Origin: Chitinophagaceae bacterium | Lineage (GTDB): Bacteria; Bacteroidota; Bacteroidia; Chitinophagales; Chitinophagaceae | DNA: 64,000 nt | Direction: 5' to 3' | Assembly: GCA_017307735.1 (NCBI GenBank) | Contig: JAFKGR010000002.1 | Coordinates: 372,001-436,000, forward strand | Part shown: positions 55,639 to 64,000 of the stretch, piece by piece | Layout: every line of letters begins with the position of its first letter | How positions within the stretch are numbered: position 1 is the stretch's first letter | Program-made: the position numbers and the translations under genes | Notes under the pieces: generated by a model | Databases searched by the model: none | What the model was told of the DNA's origin: nothing | What the model saw: only the letters and a program-made list of their open reading frames with translations

Positions 55639-57294
55639 ATGGTTAGCTCTCTTTTACATTCTTATTTTTTACAGGTATTAGGCGGTGCCATAATTGCAAG
55701 CATTTGGCAATCGCTGATTCTTTGGCTGATTTTCAGGATCATTGTTCAAAGTGCGGTAACCCTTAAGCCTGTGGTAAAGCATAATCTGGGGGTCATCATG
55801 GTTTTTGCTGGCTTTGGCTGGTTTGCGATTACTTTTCTCTACCGTTTTTTCTCAGGAGTGCAGAATTATCCGGACGGGTTTTATCCTTCTGTTCAAAAGC
55901 TTTCAGCAGAATCTCTTCTGAGTATCCCTCCGAATATTTCTGCATCATTATCTCTCGGATACCTTGTTTTACTTGGCCTCCTGATGGTTCGGCTTTTTCT
56001 TTCCATCAAAAATACCCTGAAACTTTACCGGATGGAATTATTACCCGTTAATCCGGCGATTTTATCTTTTACATTAAAATCTGCCGCACTCCTCAAAATC
56101 CGAAGAAAAATTTCCGTCTGGATTTCGAACACTGTTTCCAATCCCTCCACCATTGGTTTTATAAAACCGGTTATTTTATTGCCTGCCATTTGTATTACCC
56201 ATTTGTCACCGGAACAAATGGAGGCCATCATCATCCATGAATTATCGCATATTAAAAGAAATGATTTTATTGTCAATATCCTGTTGCTTATAATTGAAAC
56301 CATTCTTTTTTTCAATCCATTTGTTTATCTCTTTATGAAAAACATAAGGAGAGAAAGGGAACATTGCTGTGATGATTTGGTGTTGAAATATAACTACGAA
56401 CCGATTCATTATGCAAAGGCATTGCTGACGATAAGTAGGTTTGAGTTGGGGCGTCAACAATTGGCGATGAATGCTGTTTCCGGGAAATATCAATTGTTAC
56501 AACGCATCCGCAGGATTACATCAGGTGAAATTGAAAAGCAATCAAACTTTTCGCCGAGAATTTTGGCCTATGCTTTTATCGTTTCTTTATTTCTTTTTGT
56601 ATTTGCATTCGTGCCGCAAAACAATGAAAGAAATATAGCAAATAGTCCGCGACCGGCCTTTGTATCGCCTGAGAAAAATACACTTGCCAAATCTCCTGAA
56701 AAGAAAGTGACTGAAACTTTTGCTAAAAATGTATGGGTATCAAATCAAAACAAAACAAATTTTCCCGGCCGGAAAAATATCCCTGATAAAAAGAAAGATC
56801 AGCAAACTGCTGGAATAAATATTTCACCTGATAAAATCAACTCTCCTGCAATAGAAAATTCACAAAATGTACAACTTACCTTACAGGAAGCACAGAAAGC
56901 AACGGAGCAAATTAACTGGCAACAATTGGGCAACAATCTTCAAACCGTCGTTGAATCAACATTGGCAAAAAACATAGGCAATGGGAATTTTTCAAAGTCT
57001 CTTGAAAAAACATTAGAAGGGATTGATCTGAAAAAATATCAACAACAGTACAGGTCAGAAGTTGATAAATTTAAAAATTTATCAACCTTTTTGAAGAGCC
57101 AAAAGGCTTTCGTCAGGGGATTTAATGACAGCCTTGCGGGTTTTAGAAACATAAAACCGGAAGATTATTTAAAGATGATTCAACAAAAGAATTTATCTGA
57201 AGAAAACCTGAAACAACTTATCCTGAATAATGAAAAGGCTTCAAATGAAATACAAAAAAGATTCAGGAAGTTTTTGAGGGTGGCTGATATTTAA
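55639..57294 (+). CDS. M56-family membrane protease (BlaR1-like) without a beta-lactam sensor domain
   Basis: This 551-residue protein has about four transmembrane helices in the first ~320 residues and the zinc motif HELSHIKRND with His200, Glu201 and His204. After the last helix (near 305-325) the periplasmic part is Lys/Asn/Gln-rich and helical, with no penicillin-binding domain seen. It would cleave the BlaI repressor on a signal that is unknown. It forms an operon with blaI and its stop lies one base from the convergent TlpA gene. Confidence 0.9.
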   Translation: MVSSLLHSYFLQVLGGAIIASIWQSLILWLIFRIIVQSAVTLKPVVKHNLGVIMVFAGFGWFAITFLYRFFSGVQNYPDGFYPSVQKLSAESLLSIPPNISASLSLGYLVLLGLLMVRLFLSIKNTLKLYRMELLPVNPAILSFTLKSAALLKIRRKISVWISNTVSNPSTIGFIKPVILLPAICITHLSPEQMEAIIIHELSHIKRNDFIVNILLLIIETILFFNPFVYLFMKNIRREREHCCDDLVLKYNYEPIHYAKALLTISRFELGRQQLAMNAVSGKYQLLQRIRRITSGEIEKQSNFSPRILAYAFIVSLFLFVFAFVPQNNERNIANSPRPAFVSPEKNTLAKSPEKKVTETFAKNVWVSNQNKTNFPGRKNIPDKKKDQQTAGINISPDKINSPAIENSQNVQLTLQEAQKATEQINWQQLGNNLQTVVESTLAKNIGNGNFSKSLEKTLEGIDLKKYQQQYRSEVDKFKNLSTFLKSQKAFVRGFNDSLAGFRNIKPEDYLKMIQQKNLSEENLKQLILNNEKASNEIQKRFRKFLRVADI

Positions 57295-57295
57295 A

Positions 57296-58333
57296 CTAAT
57301 TATTTAAAACTTTCTCGAGCGTATTTCCTAAATCTTCTCCTCTGATATTTTTTGCGATAATAATTCCATTGGGATCAATCAGGATATTCTGAGGAATGGA
57401 AGTAATATGAAATTTAGCACCCACTTCATTTTGCCAACCTTTCAGATCGCTGACCTGTGCCCAATTTAACTGATCCATTCTGATGGCACTGACCCAGGAA
57501 TCTTTAGATTGGTCAAAACTTACTCCGAGGATTGTAAAGTTTTTGTTTTTATACTTGTTGAAATTAGCCACAACATTAGGATTTTCCATCCTGCATGGTC
57601 TGCACCAGCTTGCCCAGAAATCAATCAATACATATTTCCCTTTGAAATCTCCTATGCTTACCGGTTTCCCATCAGTATCGTTTTGAGTGAAGGGTAAAAT
57701 GTGAGCGCCGATGGCAGAAATCCTGTCTGTCTGAATTTGATAATCCAGCGATTTTGCCAGATCAAATTGTTTTACATTATCCGAGACCAGTTGCATGGAT
57801 TTATCTGCCCTGACAGGGTCCTGCGCAATTTGCAAGATCTGACTGATGGCAATCAGACTTGTAAAAGAATTCGGATGTTGTTTTACAAATTCTTCGCACG
57901 AACTTGCAATGGCATTTTTATTTTCCGGCGTAAAATCCTGATTGGAAAATACCGATTGAAAAGCATTCAGCCTCTTTACCAATTCCTGAAAATCGGTTTG
58001 AAGTACAGAGCCTGTTATTTTCAGATTCGTCAAACTATCTTTAGAACCCGAAACGTTTACTACGCTATTGTCCATCAAAAGAGCGATGGCCGGGGCTTTC
58101 TCATCAAATACCAGGTATTTCATTTCAGGTTGTTTCAAATCTTCTCCGTCAATTTTGAACATACCGTCTTTCAGGCTTGTAGCCTGATTCATAGAACCCG
58201 TAGCCGGATCATAAAAAGAAACTTTGGTACCATCGGGGAAACCTGAAATTTTACCCTCGAGAACATAATGGTTTTGTTGTGCAGAAGCAAATAGCGTGGT
58301 AATCAGAAAGCAAAAACTGAGTAAAATTTTCAT
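57296..58333 (-). CDS. TlpA-family thiol-disulfide oxidoreductase with DUF4369-like N-terminus
   Basis: From the ATG at 58333 (MKILLSFCFLITTLFASAQQ) the product is 345 residues. The mature N-terminus (about 20-120) resembles DUF4369 (HYVLEGKISGFPDGTKVSFYD). The C-terminal thioredoxin domain has WASWCRPCRMENP (CxxC). It acts in the periplasm as a redox protein common in Bacteroidota. The extra 13 residues of an earlier start at 58372 do not form a better signal. Confidence 0.92.
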   Translation of the reverse strand: MKILLSFCFLITTLFASAQQNHYVLEGKISGFPDGTKVSFYDPATGSMNQATSLKDGMFKIDGEDLKQPEMKYLVFDEKAPAIALLMDNSVVNVSGSKDSLTNLKITGSVLQTDFQELVKRLNAFQSVFSNQDFTPENKNAIASSCEEFVKQHPNSFTSLIAISQILQIAQDPVRADKSMQLVSDNVKQFDLAKSLDYQIQTDRISAIGAHILPFTQNDTDGKPVSIGDFKGKYVLIDFWASWCRPCRMENPNVVANFNKYKNKNFTILGVSFDQSKDSWVSAIRMDQLNWAQVSDLKGWQNEVGAKFHITSIPQNILIDPNGIIIAKNIRGEDLGNTLEKVLNN

Positions 58334-58404
58334 AGAATCGAAATTATATTTTTCAAACGGATTTCCGAACAAAATCTCGTTAATATCCGATGTAGAACGC
58401 TGAT

Positions 58405-59178
58405 TTATCGAAGGGATTGTTCAAATTCCTGCGCAATTTTTTCAATATTTCCGCCCTGGTCAAGCTTTTGAATAAAGGCTGTGCCCACAATAGCACCGTT
58501 GAGATATTTACAAGGATGCTCAAATGTTCTTTTATCGCGGACACCAAAACCCACAAGCACCGGATTTTTCAGCTTCATGTCTCTTAACCGTTTGAAGTAA
58601 CTTTCTTTTCTGTCTTCATCTGTGACTCTTCCCGTGACCGAACTGGATGAAACTGCATAAATAAAGGCATCGGACAGGTTGTCCATTTTCCGGATCCTTT
58701 CTTCCGAAGTGTCCGGGGTAATGAGAAATATAAATTTCAAATTATATTTTTCCATTATCCCTTTATAATCTTTTTCGTATTCCCTGAATGGAAGATCAGG
58801 TAAAATCAATCCGCTGATACCACATCCGGATGCGTCACGACAAAATTTTTCAAAACCAAATTGTAAAACAGGATTCAGATATCCCATCAAAATCAGCGGA
58901 GGCAAATCATCTGACAAACTTTTTAAATCTTTTAATTGTTGAAAAAGGAGGCGCATGTTCATTCCGTTTTTCAAAGCGATAGTGCTGCTGTGTTGAATTA
59001 CGGGGCCGTCGGCAAGCGGATCGCTGTACGGCATTCCGATTTCAATCATATCCGTTCCTGCTTTTGTAAGTGCCTGTATTACGAGACCTGTGTCGTGCAG
59101 ATTTGGATAACCCGCAGTAAAATACACCGACAGTATTTTTTCTTTCTTTCTGCTAAAAAGTTCTTTTATGCGATTCAT
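58405..59178 (-). CDS. trpA: Tryptophan synthase alpha chain
   Basis: This 257-residue TIM-barrel protein cleaves indole-3-glycerol phosphate to indole and glyceraldehyde phosphate. [19 protein letters not shown] holds the catalytic Glu and Asp, and [17 protein letters not shown] and [12 protein letters not shown] bind the phosphate. It is the last gene of the trp operon, overlapping trpB by 4 bp, and pairs with TrpB for channelled indole. Confidence 0.96.
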   Translation of the reverse strand: MNRIKELFSRKKEKILSVYFTAGYPNLHDTGLVIQALTKAGTDMIEIGMPYSDPLADGPVIQHSSTIALKNGMNMRLLFQQLKDLKSLSDDLPPLILMGYLNPVLQFGFEKFCRDASGCGISGLILPDLPFREYEKDYKGIMEKYNLKFIFLITPDTSEERIRKMDNLSDAFIYAVSSSSVTGRVTDEDRKESYFKRLRDMKLKNPVLVGFGVRDKRTFEHPCKYLNGAIVGTAFIQKLDQGGNIEKIAQEFEQSLR

Positions 59179-60356
59179 AATGTTTTCATTCTTTTCATAT
59201 AGGTGTCCATGTCTTTATCTCCTCTTCCGCTGAGATTGACAACAATGTTTTTATCACGAACATCCAGTTTATTTAATACAGCCAAAGCATGCGCAGATTC
59301 GAGAGCGGGAATAATTCCTTCCAACTGGGCCAATTCAAAAGCAGCGTGCACGGCTTCATCATCGGTGGCGCTCATGAATTTTGCTCTTCCCGTTTTATAA
59401 AGATGAGCATGCAGCGGGCCGATACCCGGATAATCCAATCCGGCTGAAATGCTGTAGGGCTCTGTTACCTGGCCGTCGTCGGTTTGCATTACTAAACTTT
59501 TGCTTCCGTGTAAAATACCGACTCTTCCCAACTGAGTTGTCGCTGCTGTTTCTCCCGAATCCAAGCCCAACCCGGATGCTTCCACTTCAATCAGTTTCAC
59601 TTCTTCATCTTCCAGGAAATGATAAAATGCACCTGCAGCATTGCTCCCGCCACCTACACAGGCGATCACCAAATCAGGTAAATCTTTTCCGGTCAGATTT
59701 TTAATTTGACTTTTTATTTCTTCACTGATCACACTCTGAAAACGCGCTACCATATCCGGATAAGGATGCGGGCCGACAACACTTCCAATCAGATAATAAG
59801 TATCATGTGCATTGTTGATCCAATCGCGAATGGCTTCATTGGTGGCATCTTTTAAAGTCTTACTTCCGCTTGTTGCAGGTACAACTTTGGCTCCCAGCAT
59901 CTGCATCCTTGCCACATTAGGCGCCTGCCTCTCCATATCTTTCTCGCCCATGTAAACAAGACATTCCAAACCCTTCAATGCACAAACGGTGGCAGTAGCC
60001 ACACCATGTTGGCCGGCCCCGGTTTCGGCGATGATTCTTTTTTTTCCGAGACGTTCAGCCATTAAAATCTGCCCAATCGCATTGTTGATTTTGTGTGCAC
60101 CTGTGTGGCAAAGGTCTTCACGCTTCAAAAAAATATTATTCCGGTATTTTTCTGAAAGCCTCCTCGCAAAATAAAGAGGTGTCGGCCTTCCGGCATAATC
60201 AGTAAGAAGTTGAAGGAATTCTTTCCGAAATTCTTTGTCTTCAATAATTCCCAGATAATTTTTTTGTAACTGATCCACATTTGCGAAAAGCATTTCAGGA
60301 ATGTAGGCTCCTCCAAACTCTCCGTAATAACCAAATTCGTCAACTCCGTATTTCAT
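59175..60356 (-). CDS. trpB: Tryptophan synthase beta chain
   Basis: This 393-residue PLP enzyme joins indole and serine. [19 protein letters not shown] contains the PLP Lys, [12 protein letters not shown] closes the active site and [10 protein letters not shown] binds the PLP phosphate. Start [20 protein letters not shown] is standard. It is three bases after trpF and overlaps trpA by 4 bp. Confidence 0.97.
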   Translation of the reverse strand: MKYGVDEFGYYGEFGGAYIPEMLFANVDQLQKNYLGIIEDKEFRKEFLQLLTDYAGRPTPLYFARRLSEKYRNNIFLKREDLCHTGAHKINNAIGQILMAERLGKKRIIAETGAGQHGVATATVCALKGLECLVYMGEKDMERQAPNVARMQMLGAKVVPATSGSKTLKDATNEAIRDWINNAHDTYYLIGSVVGPHPYPDMVARFQSVISEEIKSQIKNLTGKDLPDLVIACVGGGSNAAGAFYHFLEDEEVKLIEVEASGLGLDSGETAATTQLGRVGILHGSKSLVMQTDDGQVTEPYSISAGLDYPGIGPLHAHLYKTGRAKFMSATDDEAVHAAFELAQLEGIIPALESAHALAVLNKLDVRDKNIVVNLSGRGDKDMDTYMKRMKTL

Positions 60357-60359
60357 TTT

Positions 60360-60977
60360 TTAATTGATTTGTTCGAGAAATAATTTTATCACCGGCATAT
60401 TCTTTTTGCCGGGTGAAATTTCAAACCTGCTGTTGATGTCGATAGCATAAAACTGATCTTGATGAAATTGTAAAATTCTATCTACATCATTTTCCCCTAT
60501 CCCACCACTCAGAAAAAATGGTTTATTAATTTCCATCTTTGTCAGCAGATCCCAATTAAACTGTACGCCCGTACCACCATACTTCTTAGATTGGGTATCA
60601 AAGAGAAAATAATCGCATACATCTGCATATTTTTTCAAAAGAAAAATATCGACGTCTTCATATACAGGAACAACTTTTAGTACGCCGACAGATTGCCTTA
60701 ATTCTTCACAATAATCAGGAGTTTCATCACCACAAAGCTGCACAGCGCTTAAATGAAATTCATTTATTCTTTTTTGTACAACTTCTATTTCTTCATTCAC
60801 AAAAACACCGGTTAACTGAATTTCTTTGGAGAGATTTTTCAACTCCTCCGGTTCAATTTTCCCGACAACATATCTGGATGATTTTTCGTAGAAAATCATT
60901 CCGGCATAATCGATTCCCATCTGAATGAGATCCTTTATTTGCTTTGCCTCTGTCATGCCGCAAACCTTCACTTTCAT
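60360..60977 (-). CDS. trpF: Phosphoribosylanthranilate isomerase
   Basis: This 205-residue TIM-barrel enzyme performs the Amadori rearrangement of phosphoribosylanthranilate. MKVKVCGMTEAKQIK carries the catalytic Cys, AVQLCGDETPDYCEEL follows, and FFLSGGIGENDV binds the phosphate. It is a separate gene, not fused to trpC. It overlaps trpC by 4 bp. Confidence 0.95.
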   Translation of the reverse strand: MKVKVCGMTEAKQIKDLIQMGIDYAGMIFYEKSSRYVVGKIEPEELKNLSKEIQLTGVFVNEEIEVVQKRINEFHLSAVQLCGDETPDYCEELRQSVGVLKVVPVYEDVDIFLLKKYADVCDYFLFDTQSKKYGGTGVQFNWDLLTKMEINKPFFLSGGIGENDVDRILQFHQDQFYAIDINSRFEISPGKKNMPVIKLFLEQIN

Positions 60978-61750
60978 TTTTTATCTCTTAAAAATTCTTT
61001 AAATGAAATGGCCGGAAACTTTTCTTTCATAAATCTCTCTCCTATCAGAAATCCGTTGAATCCTTCTTTTCTCAACATCCTGATGGTATCCATGCTGTCA
61101 ATTCCGCTCTCCGAAATTTTTAGTTTGGCAGGGATTTGCTTTGCCATGCGGATACTGTTTTCAAGATCTACTTCAAAAGTTTTCAGGTTGCGGTTGTTGA
61201 TTCCAATGGCATCAACTTCATCACAGATATTTTCCAATTCCTCTTCTGAATGTAATTCCAGGAACACACTCAACCCGAGATTTTTGGCAGTGTGAGAAAA
61301 ATCTTTGATTTCCCGTTTGGTCAGGCAGGCAGCAATCAGCAAAAGAACATCGGCTCCCCAGGCCTTGGTTTCCAAAATCTGGTATTCATCAATTATGAAA
61401 TCTTTTCTCAAGATCGGAATACCATTCCACCGCGCCTGTTTCAAATCTTCCAGCGATCCTCCGAAGAAATGATAATCTGTCAACACCGAAAGTGCAGAAG
61501 CTCCGAATGAAGCATATCCTCGCGTAATCCGCTCTGCGTTGGCTTTCTCATTGATCCATCCTTTGGAAGGCGACTTACGTTTGAATTCCGCGATGATTCC
61601 CGACCGCATCGGATCTTTGATAAATGACACAAACGGGTAACATTCTTCACCAAAGTAAGGCATACCCACCAGCGTGGAAATGGGCACCTCTTTTTTATTA
61701 AGTTCTATTTCTTTTTTCTTCCGTTCAACGATTTCTTCTAAAATATTCAT
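60974..61750 (-). CDS. trpC: Indole-3-glycerol phosphate synthase
   Basis: This 258-residue TIM-barrel enzyme closes the indole ring. The start motif IVERKKKEIE, the IIAEFKRKSPSKG lysine motif and IGINNRNLKTFEVDLE are standard, and ISESGIDS follows. It overlaps trpD by 4 bp and trpF by 4 bp, so the chain is tightly coupled. Confidence 0.96.
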   Translation of the reverse strand: MNILEEIVERKKKEIELNKKEVPISTLVGMPYFGEECYPFVSFIKDPMRSGIIAEFKRKSPSKGWINEKANAERITRGYASFGASALSVLTDYHFFGGSLEDLKQARWNGIPILRKDFIIDEYQILETKAWGADVLLLIAACLTKREIKDFSHTAKNLGLSVFLELHSEEELENICDEVDAIGINNRNLKTFEVDLENSIRMAKQIPAKLKISESGIDSMDTIRMLRKEGFNGFLIGERFMKEKFPAISFKEFLRDKK

Positions 61751-62736
61751 TGCATTTCCATTAGGCGTGTAAAGTTATTCAATGCTTTGCCACTATCGAG
61801 GCTTTCGGCACAGGCAGCATAACATTCATCGTAATCTTTCCCTGTGGCTGTCTTCAATCCGAGCGAGGCATTGGCAAGCACCACAGCATTCTGTGCCCAT
61901 GAACCCCGGCCTTTTAAAATTTTCAAAAATAATTTTGAAGCTTCTTCGGCGGTGTTTCCTCCGTACAAATCTGAAGGTTCAACAGATCTCTTTCCAAGAT
62001 AAAAAGCGTCGTATGTTTTTTCCCCGTTTTTCGTAATCACTCTTGTATCGGCAGTGAGTGAAATTTCATCATAGCCATCGAGACTGTGAATAATCGAAAA
62101 ATTATTCGGTTCGTTTTCCAGAATATACCGGTACAACCTTGCCACTTCCAGGTTATAAACCCCGATCATCCTTTTTACGGTAAAGCACGGATTCACAAGC
62201 GGTCCCATCATATTAAAGAAAGTGCGGATGCCCAGATGTTTGCGCACTGGAGCCACGGCCTTCAAAGCCGGATGAAACATGGGGGCGTGGAGAAAGCAAA
62301 AGTTGCATTCATCTAACTCTTTTTTCAGTTTGCCGGTATCGTTTGAAAATTCGTATCCGAGGTTTTCCATCGCATTGCTCGCGCCACTCACACTCGTCGC
62401 TCCATAGTTTCCATGCTTAACTACTTTCTGTCCGGTAGCAGCTACAATAAAACAACTGAGTGTTGAAATATTGAAAGTGTTTTTTCCATCGCCGCCCGTG
62501 CCGACAATATCCAGCACATCATAACCGTCCAGGGTAACAGGCACACAAAGCTCGAGCAATGCCTGTTGAAATCCTTTCATTTCGTCAATGGTGATACTAC
62601 GCATAAGGAATACCGTTACAAACGAAGCCACCTCAGATTCGGAGTAAATGCCTTTGCTGATTTCTTTCAGAATAGAGCACGCTTGTTGCCGGGTCAGTGT
62701 TTTATATTCAAATAAATATTGCAAAATTTTCTTCAT
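61747..62736 (-). CDS. trpD: Anthranilate phosphoribosyltransferase
   Basis: This 329-residue protein transfers phosphoribose from PRPP to anthranilate. The PRPP motif VGTGGDGKNTFNIST and KHGNYGATSVSGASNAMENL are visible, with the N-terminal helical domain before them. It is a free-standing gene, not fused to trpG, which ends 12 bp upstream. Confidence 0.96.
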   Translation of the reverse strand: MKKILQYLFEYKTLTRQQACSILKEISKGIYSESEVASFVTVFLMRSITIDEMKGFQQALLELCVPVTLDGYDVLDIVGTGGDGKNTFNISTLSCFIVAATGQKVVKHGNYGATSVSGASNAMENLGYEFSNDTGKLKKELDECNFCFLHAPMFHPALKAVAPVRKHLGIRTFFNMMGPLVNPCFTVKRMIGVYNLEVARLYRYILENEPNNFSIIHSLDGYDEISLTADTRVITKNGEKTYDAFYLGKRSVEPSDLYGGNTAEEASKLFLKILKGRGSWAQNAVVLANASLGLKTATGKDYDECYAACAESLDSGKALNNFTRLMEMQ

Positions 62737-62748
62737 GATCTTTTTCAG

Positions 62749-63327
62749 TTAAATGTGTAACCAGTTTTTAATAATCTGATTTCCCTCAGGAGTCAGGATA
62801 CTTTCAGGATGAAACTGTACACCCTGTACATCCAGCGTTTTATGTTGCAATGCCATGATGTCCCCCTTCTCATCCATAGCGGTAATTTCCAGCACATCCG
62901 GAAAACCTTTTTTATCAACTATCCACGAATGGTACCGCCCTCCGGAGATGGTATCCGGAAGATTTTTAAATACATCGTTGGGTTTGACGGTTCTTTTCTG
63001 AATGTGAATTTCAGAAGCCACACCATGCCTTACTTTTCCCATGTTCAGCAATTTCCCTCCAAATGATTCTCCGATCGCCTGCAACCCGAGACAAACACCC
63101 AGAATAGATTTTTTAGCTGCATACTCTTTTATCAGAGGCAATAAAATCCCGCTTTCAGACGGCAGTCCGGGGCCGGGCGACAAAAGGATTTTATCATAGC
63201 CCTTCACTTCTTCCAAACTAATTTTATCGTTCCTTAAAACATCCACCTTTGTATTCACCAGCTTTTTTACACACTGGTAAAGATTGTAGGTAAATGAATC
63301 GTAATTATCCAACAGTAATATTTTCAT
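62749..63327 (-). CDS. trpG: Anthranilate synthase component II (glutamine amidotransferase)
   Basis: This 192-residue class-I amidotransferase frees ammonia from glutamine for TrpE. It starts MKILLLDNYDSFTYNL; ILLSPGPGLPSESG, GVCLGLQAIGESFGG (catalytic Cys) and VQFHPESILTPEG (His, Glu) complete the triad. It overlaps the end of trpE by 23 bp. Confidence 0.96.
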   Translation of the reverse strand: MKILLLDNYDSFTYNLYQCVKKLVNTKVDVLRNDKISLEEVKGYDKILLSPGPGLPSESGILLPLIKEYAAKKSILGVCLGLQAIGESFGGKLLNMGKVRHGVASEIHIQKRTVKPNDVFKNLPDTISGGRYHSWIVDKKGFPDVLEITAMDEKGDIMALQHKTLDVQGVQFHPESILTPEGNQIIKNWLHI

Positions 63328-64000
63328 GCGTTGTCGTTTGTGCCTGATTTAATGCTGCAGCCAGGGCAGCTAATTTGTTTCTTACTTCCTGCAGTTCTTT
63401 ATGAGGATCGCTCAATACGGTGATTCCTGCACCGGCGCGGTAATGCAATTCATTTTCCTTGCTTAAAAAAGTCCTGATGGTGATCGCGTGATTGCTGCTG
63501 CCATCAAATCCGATGTACCCGAGGCAACCGCCATAAAACCCGCGCGAGTTGTGTTCATATTCGTCAATCAGTTGCAAAGCCTTGTATTTTGGCGCTCCGC
63601 TCAATGTGCCTGCCGGAAAGGTTGTGGCAATCAGCTTCACCGGATTAATGCCTTTTCTGAGTCTGGCCTTTACCTCACTCACAAGATGAATGACATGACT
63701 GAAAAATTCAACCTGGCAAAATTTGCTTACTTCCACATCATCGCAGGTAATGCCCAAATCATTTCTCGCCAGATCCACCAACATCACATGTTCTGCATTT
63801 TCCTTTTTGTCTTTCTTCAATGCCTCAGCAAGTTCGCGGTCTTTTTCATCCACTCCTGTACGCCTGAACGTACCTGCAATCGGATGAATGACGGCGACAT
63901 TACCGGTGAGGATTACCTGGCTTTCCGGGCTGCTGCCAAACAAACGGTAATCACCATAATCGAAATAAAAAAGATACGGGCTTGGATTGATACTCCTCAA
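63305..64000 (-). CDS. trpE: Anthranilate synthase component I, 5' end outside the window
   Basis: The frame is open to the right edge, so only the C-terminal 231 residues are seen. They include HVMLVDLARNDLG, FFSHVIHLVSEV, TFPAGTLSGAPK and RGFYGGCLGYIGFDG, the chorismate-binding motifs. TrpE with TrpG makes anthranilate from chorismate and glutamine. It is the first gene of the trpEGDCFBA operon; any leader or attenuator would lie to the right. Confidence 0.95.
   Translation of the reverse strand: MRSINPSPYLFYFDYGDYRLFGSSPESQVILTGNVAVIHPIAGTFRRTGVDEKDRELAEALKKDKKENAEHVMLVDLARNDLGITCDDVEVSKFCQVEFFSHVIHLVSEVKARLRKGINPVKLIATTFPAGTLSGAPKYKALQLIDEYEHNSRGFYGGCLGYIGFDGSSNHAITIRTFLSKENELHYRAGAGITVLSDPHKELQEVRNKLAALAAALNQAQTTTHENITVG

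Noticed and set aside
57290..57300. Terminator between the M56 and TlpA genes
   Set aside because: The convergent stops are one base apart, so no intergenic hairpin can fit.

Overview
The window is a stretch of a Bacteroidota chromosome, most like Chitinophagales or Sphingobacteriales. Pointers are a SusC-like outer-membrane beta-barrel protein with a CarbopepD_reg domain, a LytS/LytTR two-component pair, BlaI/M56 and TlpA-type proteins, the long Bacteroidota form of AIR synthase, and several TAnnTTTG-type -7 promoter boxes. Base composition is AT-rich throughout.

Left part, about 1-23.6 kb, looks accessory. It holds a partial secreted propeller protein, a DUF4440 gene broken by an amber codon, a tandem-cupin protein, an aldo/keto reductase, a complete four-gene Wadjet (JetABCD) anti-plasmid system (3434-9707), a LytS/LytTR pair, a TonB-type receptor, a 26-codon scrap of a short-chain dehydrogenase, a RhuM-Fic protein with a shortened C-terminus, a carboxylesterase and an AraC regulator. 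From 18.8 to 23.6 kb follows the remnant of an integrative element: a 230-nt nested inverted repeat, ssb, a DUF932 gene, a frameshifted small gene, a small membrane protein and an AlbA_2 (Schlafen-like) ATP-binding protein between direct repeats. It ends in integrase arm-like direct repeats and the 3' end of a tRNA (proline-like) followed by a terminator at 23.60-23.65 kb. No complete tRNA is seen to the left, so the island may extend beyond the window.

A roughly 47-bp sequence occurs four times in the same orientation in the left part (3308, 9776, 14841, 17753). Copies 1 and 2 bracket the Wadjet operon; copies 1 and 4 lie upstream of the aldo/keto reductase and the carboxylesterase/araC pair. 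In three copies a 9-bp direct repeat with 21-bp phasing suggests an AraC-type operator.

Right part, 23.65-64 kb, is ordinary core genome: GH13 amylase, CorC/HlyC-type protein, PAP2 phosphatase, two tandem LtaS-like phosphoglycerol transferases, a TlpA thioredoxin, LysM protein, LepA, flippase, RluD, PurM, RibF, S8 protease, VOC protein, alpha/beta hydrolase, two isocitrate dehydrogenases of different families, GNAT, a Cys/Met PLP enzyme, DinB, Psd, M13 peptidase, cytidine deaminase, BlaI/M56 pair, TlpA protein, and a compact trpEGDCFBA operon running off the right edge (trpE partial).

The clearest defence system is Wadjet, a known family. The least explained items are the four-copy repeat, the nested inverted repeat before ssb, and the island boundary at the tRNA remnant.
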